Below, piece after piece: positions 12,201 to 17,100 of a stretch of 17,100 nt of DNA. This DNA comes from Saccoglossus kowalevskii (lineage: Eukaryota > Hemichordata > Enteropneusta > Harrimaniidae). Each line of letters starts with the position of its first letter. The first letter of the stretch is position 1. Under the pieces are notes generated by a model that was given only the letters and a program-made list of their open reading frames with translations, did no database searches and was not told where the DNA came from. The stretch is from assembly GCF_000003605.2 (NCBI RefSeq), contig NW_003139820.1:139172-156271 (forward strand), read 5' to 3'. The position numbers and the translations under genes are program-made.

Positions 12201-15200
12201 AAGCGAGTGGAAACTGAAATAACTCTTAGAGTATAGTTCCGTTTGATTTAGAATGTCTACACTATGTATGCAGGCTTTTTATCTAAAAAAGAACATCCAG
12301 GTGTTTTGATGGAAAATTGTGTCCTCATGTAATGAAATTATGTGTTTAATTATGTGGCAAACGCTATGTCTGGTATGGAAAAACAAATACAACAAAATTC
12401 CCGTATATAATATAATATAATATAATATAATATAATATAATATAATATAATATAATATAATATAATATAATATAATATAATATAATATAATATAATATAA
12501 TATAATATAATATAATATGAGTGTTTTAAGTATGTTCATGGTTGCATCTTTTCCCAAGGAGGTACAATGATAACATCGATGATGCTAATGGTGTTGACGT
12601 TATATATGGGAAATCATACACACGGTGGCCTGTGTACATGGTTGGCATGGTTACAGGATATATACTCTATAGATTGGAGGGGGGAAAGTTCAAAATGAGA
12701 GTGGTAAGTAATGACAGTATTGAGTTGAAAGAACTGTATGACAAAAATGCATAATTACATATGATTAACACGGATTTAGTTATGAAACCTTAATCAACTA
12801 TGTCTAAAATAAATTTCACATGGTTTGGAAAACTACGATGTTAACTTAGTGAAATGTATCTTCATCACGTGACTATAATAGTTCTTATTTCTATTCTCCG
12901 AATGGAAGGCGTATGTAGTTAGTGGTTGGTGTGCAGCCATTGCTACGGGATTGGCTATTATCTATGGTTTATGGTACACAGTAGAAGGACACTATATGCC
13001 ACAATGGTTAGCCGTGTTATATATCACACTTAGTCGTCCAGCATGGGCTGCAGCATTGGGTTGGATGACAATAGCATGTGTCACAGGATATGGAGGTAAT
13101 AGTCAAATTCATCATTACATATGCCAGACAAACATTATATTAACTATTGACTGGCCATAAAGACATCAGTTCATCTCTGTTTCCTGGAGAGTAGGTCATC
13201 CATAAAACAACTTTTTCCCAAAAGTTGTTTAAGTTGACCCACAGTTCCGAGATGGACACATGTATAACACACCACATTCTACGGTGGTTAACAAGTGACA
13301 ACATATGTTTATTCATCGCAGCAAAACTCTATTATTTCACGGCAAAACTTTGTTATTTGATGGCCAAACACTATGTCTTCACGGCAAAACTCAATTATTT
13401 CACATTGACCAGTCTTGCGTTTGATTGAAAAACAGCCCCAGAAGTGAGAATTATGGGATATCATGGCAACTTCCGCCGTGGGAGATGGAGAGTTTTGCCG
13501 TGACGCGGAGAGTTTTGCCACGACAAGTGATAGAGTTTTGTTGCGAAGTAACAGAGCTTTGCCGCAACTAATTAAAGTTTTGCCGTCAAATTGTGGAGTT
13601 TTGCCGTGAAGTAATAGTGTTTTGCTGTGAAATAATATAGTTTTGCCGTGAAGTAGTATTGTTTTGTTGACTTATTGGGAATTTTGTCAGTAACTTGCAC
13701 AGCTCGGCACATGATTTCAATGGGTAATTTGCACAGCTTGAGTCATGAATTTTCTTCGTAACTTGCACAGTTTAGCCAAGTACACTGGAGGGTAGCTGAC
13801 ATGACAACGAGTTATGTGTGTTTTTCTCAGTTCAGCCCAGCAGTTCATTGGGTAACTAGCAGATCATTGTTCAGCCCAGGACTGTGGTGGATGACTTCCA
13901 TTCAAAGTTCAGATTAGAAATTCAGTGGTTAGCCTGCGCTGTACAGCTTATTATTTAGGTGGGCAACTTGTATGTGCACTGTCATTCCAGAATTTGTGTG
14001 GCCGACATAAACGGTTCGATGAGAAGCTTGCGCAGTTTAGCTTAGAGGTTTGTTGGGTAAATTACACTCTTTGGTGCAGAGGTTGGGTAGGCAACTTGCA
14101 CGGTTCGGTCCATGAGTTCAGTGGGCATCTTGTACAGTTTGGCCTAGCATTTTGGCGGATAACTTCGACGGTTTTGCCTAGTTTGCAACAGTTTGGTGGG
14201 TAAATTGTACAGTTCGGTTCATGATTTCGGTAGGCACAGTGGGTAACTTGCATAGTTTAATGAGCAACTTGCAGAATAATCTAAGAATTTGGTGGACAAC
14301 TAACATCAGATATGCATCATGTGACAGTTCTTCCTCGGTCGTAAGAGTAGCATGTATGTTCAGTGCGTCGTTGACGTCGTCTGCTAACAAGTAGAATCTT
14401 GTTTGCAAACGGCATTTACGCATTGCAACTGTTTCAAAACTAACGCCATTTCGGGATCAGTTCAACAACTGTTGTTTCTTAAAATACAGTCGTGGACGAT
14501 GAGCAAATGTGAATTCAGTCTTACAACGTACAATTATATTATAAGCATCCAAAATATTTTGTTACAACTTTTATGTTATTGTCTATTTATTGTTTATTTT
14601 ATTCTCGAATGCTCTACGAAGGTTTTTCCATTGTTAAACTTAGATTGGAATCCATAATAAATTCTGCCATCTCCACAAATAATATCTCCACTGATATTTA
14701 TATTAACCATGTTATATTATTTCCAGGCCCAGTCAACACTATTCTGTCATGGAGGATTTGGATACCATTGTCACGACTCACATTCAGTGCGTACATGATA
14801 CATCTTCCTGTTATTGCTATGTGTTACTACAGCCGTGATAGGTTGTTATTCTATGACGTATACAATCTGGTGAGTAAATTCACACGTGATAGATTGATAT
14901 TCATTAAGATTTCTTTTGCAAATGTCTTTGGGAAAGGGTCGTCACGTCATGCTACTTATGTTCAACATTTGTGTTGATAAACATAATTGTCCCGCTATCT
15001 GGATACGATTGTGCATTCACTCCGCAGAATATTTGGCGATGTATTAAAATCATCCGGGAATTGCCCAGTTGAATCTGCAAGACTTTATGGCCGTATGAGA
15101 CTCATATCTAGCGCGCGCCAATCACTGGCCTTTAATCTAGACAGTGCTCATTCTGGTTAAGCTGTAGTTGTCTAGTTCACGATTCTATTCGTAAATTACA

Positions 15201-15594
15201 ATACTCAGATTATGTTACAGTTTTAGTGTATTTAGTCTGTGAAATGCATAGGGATAAACAAAGTAAAGTACATGCCCTGTTGTGGATACAAAGAACAGAG
15301 CTCTCATTGACATATGATAAGGGTATGTGAGGCGGTGCGGCAATTCAGCTGACATTTTTTTCACACCTGAACTATAAAATTATGGTCCACACTTTATCGA
15401 GTTCGACGCCGAATACAAAATACTATACCAGAAGCGACAAATTAAAGAATAAAATATCCTTTGATTTTCATTTTCAGGTATATTTGGTACTTGGTGGAAT
15501 TGTTCTGACGTTTTCTGTGGCGTTCGCCATATCGGTGTTTTTAGAAAGCCCAACTATTGGATGGGAGAAAATACTACTGAAAAGAAAGAAATAG
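215..15594 (+). CDS. NRF-6-like acyltransferase-3 family membrane protein, 12 exons, 5' partial
   Basis: The gene spans 12 exons in the window, 1605 nt in total (534 codons plus TAG). All junctions are GT/AG and phases match at every join. The protein begins inside the NRF cysteine-rich domain (CVPKSC near residue 7). About eleven hydrophobic segments of the acyltransferase-3 domain follow. Family landmarks are GIRVLSYSWVLIGH (the conserved histidine is about residue 144), SVDSFFYLSGLLVTY (about 177-191), YYIHRYWRITW (about 209-219), WYLACDMQFYWLSP (about 280-293), PLSRLTFSAYMIH and LESPTIGWEKILL at the C terminus. The family is named for C. elegans nrf-6, needed for drug and lipid transport. 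By homology to bacterial relatives it may move an acyl group across or within a membrane, but the substrate is unknown. The order of motifs matches full-length relatives, so only the N terminus is missing. No stop or frameshift interrupts it, so it is probably functional. Family assignment is very secure; the biochemical role is inference. Confidence 0.93.
375..465 (+). CDS. Exon 2: linker and start of first acyltransferase-domain membrane segment
   Basis: The acceptor is ttttgtctttcag and the donor is at|gtaagt. The first two bases complete a Val codon with the last base of the previous exon, and the exon ends at phase 2. It encodes residues 24-53. A polar Ser/Thr-rich linker is followed by TCNKDYDLDAGAIAT, the typical lead into the first membrane helix of the acyltransferase-3 domain. 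Confidence 0.9.
466..897 (+). other. Intron between exons 2 and 3
   Basis: A 432-bp AT-rich intron with GTAAGT at its start and TTCTTTTATTCCAG at its end. The minus-strand open frames here carry no recognisable domain, and no repeat was noticed. Confidence 0.8.
898..1028 (+). CDS. Exon 3: first membrane helix and following cytoplasmic loop
   Basis: The acceptor is ttcttttattccag and the donor is aaag|gtactt. Its first base completes an Ile codon. It encodes residues 54-97, with helix CFCVIFGALVVIGTIYDIY followed by a basic loop (KIRRPTHEK). VVIGTIYD is a family hallmark. It ends at phase 1. Confidence 0.92.
1029..2215 (+). other. Intron between exons 3 and 4
   Basis: A 1187-bp intron. It holds a T-run near 1070-1081, the CT microsatellite, and short open frames on both strands without recognisable domains. 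Nothing else was identified. Confidence 0.8.
1363..1381. repeat. (CT)n microsatellite
   Basis: About nine CT units lie in the intron between exons 3 and 4. Confidence 0.9.
2216..2383 (+). CDS. Exon 4: catalytic-histidine helix (GIRVLSYSWVLIGH)
   Basis: The acceptor is cttttttattag at 2214-2215 and the donor is accg|gtatgt. Residues 98-153 begin GYIHQFILACSFLENGRKIL. They include LNGIRVLSYSWVLIGH, with the conserved Arg and His that are candidate active-site residues in acyltransferase-3 proteins. It ends at phase 1. The start is fixed by phase matching to exon 3; no initiation codon is needed here. Confidence 0.94.
2384..3693 (+). other. Intron between exons 4 and 5
   Basis: A 1310-bp AT-rich intron, with the GC-richer patch at 3040-3205. 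The open frames at 2584-2778 and 2893-3204 resemble no known protein and do not fit the splice chain. Confidence 0.75.
3040..3205. repeat. Possible dispersed-repeat fragment, GC-richer patch
   Basis: A patch visibly richer in G and C than the surrounding AT-rich intron, open in both directions. It contains GGGGCGTGTTCCCCCGAAATT and CTAGTCCCTCTGAATTTTGC-like strings that look like fragments of a dispersed invertebrate repeat. It shows no coding homology that I recognise. The repeat origin is inferred from composition only. Confidence 0.4.
3694..3787 (+). CDS. Exon 5: SVDSFFYL segment
   Basis: This is a 94-nt exon. The acceptor is tttttttatacag and the donor is aag|gttggt, a weak donor because it lacks the usual purine at position +3 and the G at +5. 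Residues 154-184 include YQAIWNATYSVDSFFYL, which with the next exon gives SVDSFFYLSGLLVTY, a nearly invariant family block. It enters at phase 1 and leaves at phase 2, matching both neighbours. It has no long open frame of its own and was found by motif. Confidence 0.93.
3788..4594 (+). other. Intron between exons 5 and 6
   Basis: An 807-bp intron. It contains the 10-bp inverted repeat at 3920-3958 and a short hairpin (TTCTTAGA...TCTAAGAA) near 4104-4129. The last 34 bases (4561-4594) are in frame with exon 6 behind an alternative AG. Confidence 0.8.
3920..3958. repeat. Perfect 10-bp inverted repeat, GCGCCAATTG / CAATTGGCGC
   Basis: Arms at 3920-3929 and 3949-3958 are separated by 19 bases, inside the intron between exons 5 and 6. 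Function unknown; it could be a hairpin or a relic of a small element. Confidence 0.7.
4595..4865 (+). CDS. Exon 6: SGLLVTY helix, HRYWR loop, membrane helix and lumenal loop
   Basis: The acceptor is tattttctgtttgtag and the donor is cca|gtaagt. Residues 185-275 hold GLLVTYLSMKQM, then YYIHRYWRITWVLL (the conserved H-R-Y-W-R stretch), a hydrophobic helix, and YWWTNILYINNLYPF before GVNGP. It ends at phase 0. The frame stays open upstream to another AG at 4559-4560 (see findings). Confidence 0.94.
4866..5813 (+). other. Left part of the 6.7-kb intron, before the transposon
   Basis: AT-rich non-coding sequence with many stops in all frames. No gene or repeat was recognised. Confidence 0.7.
5814..6200 (+). 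repeat. Left terminal inverted repeat, with internal tandem duplication
   Basis: This arm pairs with the inverted sequence at about 10738-11068. Inside it, a unit of about 174 bp is present twice (about 5875-6048 and 6049-6222). Both copies carry an ATATG(A/C)AAATTA block, TTTGT-TC(A/G)ATATC, and CATTAACTACACATAG. The two copies have diverged by roughly a quarter by eye, so the duplication is old. Confidence 0.8.
6259..10020 (-). pseudogene. Decayed transposon gene of a multi-copy metazoan family (Cys cluster, DTDV, GCDT, CXC-like tail)
   Basis: Read on the minus strand from about 10020, recognisable blocks occur in the family order. They are a basic lead, CLFCSEEC (9838-9861), LLDICRSQDNWG, HLAGAVSYLHATNGSYHK (about 9650-9705), DLLLLSGISVAGLLIFRSKA (about 9428-9490), SCTYDEVLRF with an alanine run, VSDNFDA (about 9000), QDITILTNDQHLYRVAVNVKWA-type sequence (8464-8646), GLWNGIWSDIWMETTFM (about 8000-8060), VCEDTDVFVLMLHYYR (about 6790-6840), HAL-stop-GCDTV (stop at 6668-6670) and a cysteine-rich tail with CGCGTDTPC and MFCGCHGDTHC (about 6310-6400). 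It ends at a stop near 6259-6261. Frame changes occur near 9700, 9490, 9170, 9010 and 7600. A piece is missing after VWNSL, and several in-frame stops are present. I recognise the family from its motifs but know no established function. The DTDV block resembles PIN/FEN-like metal-binding motifs (inference). Confidence 0.8.
10021..10684. other. Transposon leader upstream of decayed gene, no coding block seen
   Basis: This stretch lies between the first recognisable codons of the minus-strand gene and the direct repeats. A weakly open frame near 10030-10080 (minus) may be the out-of-frame N terminus. Two ATTGG pentamers (CCAAT on the minus strand) at 10621 and 10654 and a TTATAA at about 10641 lie where a promoter could be. 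Their spacing is not typical, so no promoter is called. Confidence 0.4.
10685..10750 (+). repeat. Two-copy direct repeat, 37-bp spacing, in transposon
   Basis: A GCGGGAAATTCA-AT-ATTAATCTGATC block occurs at 10685-10713 and again at 10722-10750 with few differences. It lies just inside the right terminal inverted repeat, upstream of the minus-strand gene. Subterminal direct repeats in DNA transposons are often transposase-binding sites, but that is inference. Confidence 0.7.
10738..11068 (-). repeat. Right terminal inverted repeat
   Basis: Read as reverse complement, it follows the left arm. It runs from GTTTCTCTACCTTTGAG, through CAAATTAAGG, CATTAACT and CAGTAAAGT, to GCTGAAT. It then continues into a weaker match to the second tandem unit of the left arm (CAAATTAAG, TTGTGTCAATA). 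The inner end fades near 10738. Confidence 0.75.
11069..11571 (+). other. Right part of the 6.7-kb intron, after the transposon
   Basis: Non-coding flank between the end of the right inverted repeat and the exon 7 acceptor. There is a CA-rich stretch near 11200-11245. No gene was recognised. Confidence 0.7.
11572..11651 (+). CDS. Exon 7: WYLACDMQFYWLSP helix
   Basis: This is an 80-nt exon. The acceptor is ttctttgtcacgtag and the donor is acag|gtaagt. Residues 276-301 read CIGWVWYLACDMQFYWLSPP and then a hydrophobic run. WYLxxDMQFY is a strong family signature that directly follows the NLYPF...C loop of the previous exon. It starts at phase 0 and ends at phase 2. The transposon-bearing 6.7-kb intron separates it from exon 6. 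Confidence 0.94.
11895..12002 (+). CDS. Exon 8: membrane helix
   Basis: The acceptor is gtttatgttatag and the donor is catga|gtaaag. Residues 302-337 include WKWGMGLIASLCVACWCVV, a long hydrophobic helix, then a loop ending VASMFH. It starts by completing an Arg codon and ends at phase 2. The apparent stop at 12003-12005 is part of the donor. Confidence 0.9.
   Translation, partial: VLEMGHGFNRIAMCGVLVCRRSYCYTFWRSCFNVP
12406..12518. repeat. (TATAA)n microsatellite, about 22 units
   Basis: A perfect pentanucleotide TATAA run fills the middle of the intron before exon 9, ending about 40 bases before the acceptor. It gives an apparent minus-strand open frame of repeating Ile/Leu/Tyr codons that is not a gene. 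Confidence 0.97.
12559..12703 (+). CDS. Exon 9: loop and YTRWPVYMVGMVTGYILY helix
   Basis: The acceptor is cttttcccaag and the donor is gtg|gtaagt. Residues 338-386 include YGKSYTRWPVYMVGMVTGYI, matching the family pattern K-x-Y/W-T-R-x-x-P-Y-L-V-G-M-x-x-G-Y. A second AG three bases downstream (12560-12561) would also keep the frame, removing one Arg. It ends at phase 0. Confidence 0.92.
12909..13095 (+). CDS. Exon 10: two membrane helices
   Basis: The acceptor is ctattctccgaatggaag and the donor is ggag|gtaata. Residues 387-448 contain GWCAAIATGLAIIYGLWY and, after a short loop with LSRPAWAAALGWMTIACVTG, a second helix. Both blocks match the region before the final PLSRLT motif in relatives. 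The AG at 12917-12918 was not chosen because it breaks the phase. It ends at phase 1. Confidence 0.92.
13319..13402 (+). repeat. 21-bp minisatellite, forward block, 4 units
   Basis: Four units with consensus CGGCAAAACTCTATTATTTCA start at 13319, 13340, 13361 and 13382. They lie in the intron before exon 11. The same unit in reverse complement forms the block at 13480-13669. Confidence 0.85.
13480..13669 (-). repeat. 21-bp minisatellite, reverse block, about 9 units
   Basis: About nine units of TGAAATAATAGAGTTTTGCCG type, the reverse complement of the forward block, mostly spaced 21 bp with one or two short indels. The two blocks face each other across a spacer of about 80 bp (13403-13479). 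Confidence 0.85.
13684..14280 (+). repeat. Diverged 34-bp minisatellite
   Basis: A GTAACTTGCACAG-TT-GCC-ATGATTTCA-TGG unit recurs. Clear starts at 13690, 13724, 13758 and 13792 are exactly 34 bp apart. Less regular copies continue to about 14280 (for example near 14090, 14200 and 14240). It lies in the same intron as the 21-bp blocks. Confidence 0.75.
14727..14869 (+). CDS. Exon 11: PLSRLTFSAYMIH helix
   Basis: The acceptor is gttatattatttccag and the donor is ctg|gtgagt. Residues 449-496 read NTILSWRIWIPLSRLTFSAY and then MIHLPVIAMCYYSRDRLLFY, the canonical penultimate segment of NRF-6-like proteins. It starts by completing a Gly codon and ends at phase 0. Confidence 0.94.
14870..15477 (+). 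other. Intron between exons 11 and 12
   Basis: A 608-bp intron starting GTGAGT and ending in a pyrimidine-rich CATTTTCAG. No repeat or embedded gene was noticed. Confidence 0.85.
15478..15594 (+). CDS. Exon 12: last membrane helix, C terminus and stop
   Basis: The acceptor is tttgattttcattttcag. Residues 497-534 form a final helix (LVLGGIVLTFSVAFAISVFL), then ESPTIGWEKILL and a lysine-rich tail KRKK ending in TAG. E-x-P-x-x-x-x-E-K is the normal C terminus of the family, so the protein is complete at this end. Confidence 0.94.
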   Translation, partial: VYLVLGGIVLTFSVAFAISVFLESPTIGWEKILLKRKK

Positions 15595-16453
15595 ATTCTG
15601 ACAATACACGAAGACAATTAACTCCGTTGTACAAAAACAAGGATTATTCAGCTGCCGGCTAATATCTATATCATACATTATACATATTATTTAGAATGTA
15701 AATCATTTTTTTTATATTCATGCAATCATTTGCTCAATGTTTGTTACTTTATTGACGCCCCAAGTATGTCACATAACACAGTAATTTTTGTTAGATCAGC
15801 TCAGGTCACCACGTCTCTCTATTATTGGAAACAGTCCGGGTTAGACACTGGGACGGCATGTGATACCGGATGCGTCCATCATTCATACTAAAGCTCTAAA
15901 TATAGAAAATAAATCGTTATTTGAATAGATCTTTCTTTCTATTTTAAATATACCCATTTATATTATTGTATATGCAGATTCCCTTGTAGATTTGCTACAC
16001 AACAAAAATATTGTTATCAGTGCATCAGTAAAATCTTTGATTGCGATTATTGATACATTTCTTCTGTGAAACTCATTAGTATATTTATTTTGATAATTAT
16101 ATCAAGAGTGTATTAATTTACAATTTCTGACATGCAACCAATCACTTTTTATTGTATGTAGCAACAATGTAAATTACCTTGAAATGTGCTTAAGTGAGAA
16201 TAATATTACGGGTAATTGGTTCATTAACTTTAGTGTCGCTTCAATATGAAGTGTTCTTCAACCACTAAATGTGTCACTCATCTTCACTGATTTGTCATTT
16301 GAGTCACACAATCATTTATTTTGGACACATTGTATGACAATAGTCAGTTCACTCCATAATCATAGAAACCATAGATCAAGTTATGAAAGTATTCGAATAC
16401 AAAAAAAAACAATGTTTAGAATTATTAACAGATTTATTATTAGTTTTTATATC
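15595..16453 (+). other. 3' UTR and intergenic DNA up to the satellite
   Basis: AT-rich sequence after the stop codon holding the candidate AATAAA. No further gene was recognised; the short open frame at 16271-16486 runs into the satellite and is not credible. Confidence 0.7.
15908..15913 (+). promoter_or_regulatory. Candidate polyadenylation signal (AATAAA)
   Basis: An AATAAA hexamer lies about 315 bases after the stop codon of the NRF-6-like gene, in AT-rich sequence. It is the best canonical candidate for the 3' end. Such hexamers are common in AT-rich DNA, so this is only suggestive. Confidence 0.35.
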
Positions 16454-17100
16454 AGATGCATGTCGGCTAACATAGATTTTTCTTAAATCAGATACATGTC
16501 TGCTAAAATATCTCCGTTCTTGAATAAGCGGCATGTTGGCTAAGCCAGCTTTGTTCTTAAATCAGATACATGACAGCTACGGTAGCTCTATTCTTAAAGC
16601 AGATGCATGCCAGCAAAGATATCTCTGTTCTTAAATCAAATTCAAGTTTGCTAAGATAGCTCTGTTTTAAATCAGATTTATGTCAGCTAAGATAACTGTG
16701 TTGTGAAATCAGATGCATGCCATATAAGATTACTCTGTTCTCAAATCAGATGCATGCCATATAAGATTACTCTGTTCTCAAATCAGATGCATGCCATATA
16801 AGATTACTCTGTTCTCAAATCAGATGCATGCCATATAAGATTACTCTGTTCTCAAATCAGATGCATGCCATATAAGATTACTCTGTTCTCAAATCAGATG
16901 CATGCCATATAAGATTACTCTGTTCTCAAATCAGATGCATGCCATATAAGATTACTCTGTTCTCAAATCAGATGCATGCCATATAAGATTACTCTGTTCT
17001 CAAATCAGATGCATGCCATATAAGATTACTCTGTTCTCAAATCAGATGCATGCCATATAAGATTACTCTGTTCTCAATCAGATGCATGCCATATAAGATT
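16454..17100. repeat. 37-bp satellite array, runs off the right edge
   Basis: From 16710, ten nearly identical 37-bp units (start CAGATGCATGCC, end TGTTCTCAAAT) begin at 16710, 16747 and so on to 17043. The unit at 17043 has lost one A, and an eleventh starts at 17079 and is cut by the window end. To the left (16454-16709) about seven diverged units share an older consensus containing GCTAAGATAGCTCTGTTCTTAAAT. No spacers are present. Confidence 0.95.

Noticed and set aside
12279-12557. Minus-strand open frame with repeating Ile/Leu/Tyr codons
   Set aside because: It is produced by the (TATAA)n tract, whose length is free of stops in that frame.
12917-12918. AG as the acceptor of exon 10
   Set aside because: It breaks the phase set by exon 9; the AG at 12907-12908 restores it.
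13925-14203. 92-codon open frame in the intron before exon 11
   Set aside because: It lies within the 34-bp minisatellite and reflects repeat periodicity, not a gene.
16710-17100. Regular array resembling CRISPR repeats
   Set aside because: The 37-bp units abut without unique spacers, and the DNA is clearly eukaryotic; it is a satellite.

Overview
This window is metazoan nuclear DNA. It is AT-rich, and its one host gene is broken into short exons with GT/AG borders. It also carries a decayed DNA transposon and several tandem arrays. The AT-richness, gene family and transposon family fit a marine invertebrate, possibly a lophotrochozoan such as a mollusc, but nothing here fixes the species. 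No prokaryotic operon, tRNA, rRNA or CRISPR array is visible.

Host gene (+ strand, 215-15594). Twelve exons can be chained with matching splice phases. They encode the C-terminal 534 residues of a nose-resistant-to-fluoxetine (NRF-6)-like multi-pass membrane acyltransferase (acyltransferase-3 family). The 5' end, holding the signal peptide and most of the cysteine-rich NRF domain, lies left of the window. The exons are 215-284, 375-465, 898-1028, 2216-2383, 3694-3787, 4595-4865, 11572-11651, 11895-12002, 12559-12703, 12909-13095, 14727-14869 and 15478-15594. They sum to 1605 nt, which is 534 codons plus a TAG stop. Several exons are too short to appear as long open frames and were found from splice signals plus family motifs.

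Transposon (about 5814-11068). The 6.7-kb intron between the sixth and seventh exons holds an element with long inverted terminal repeats. It contains a decayed minus-strand gene (about 10020 down to 6259). That gene belongs to a large uncharacterised multi-copy metazoan protein family, with an N-terminal Cys cluster, a DTDV block, a GCDT motif and a C-terminal cysteine-rich tail. Frameshifts, stops and a probable internal deletion show that it is dead.

Repeats. They include a (TATAA)n tract in the intron before the ninth exon and an unusual head-to-head pair of 21-bp minisatellites, followed by a diverged 34-bp minisatellite, in the intron before the eleventh exon. A 37-bp satellite runs off the right edge of the window and is diverged at its left end and nearly homogeneous further in.

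The host gene and the transposon are unrelated in function: the element is a passenger in an intron. No new multi-gene system is evident. The points most worth checking are the full exon chain, a possible alternative splice that replaces one transmembrane-region exon, the transposon family, and the inverted minisatellite.
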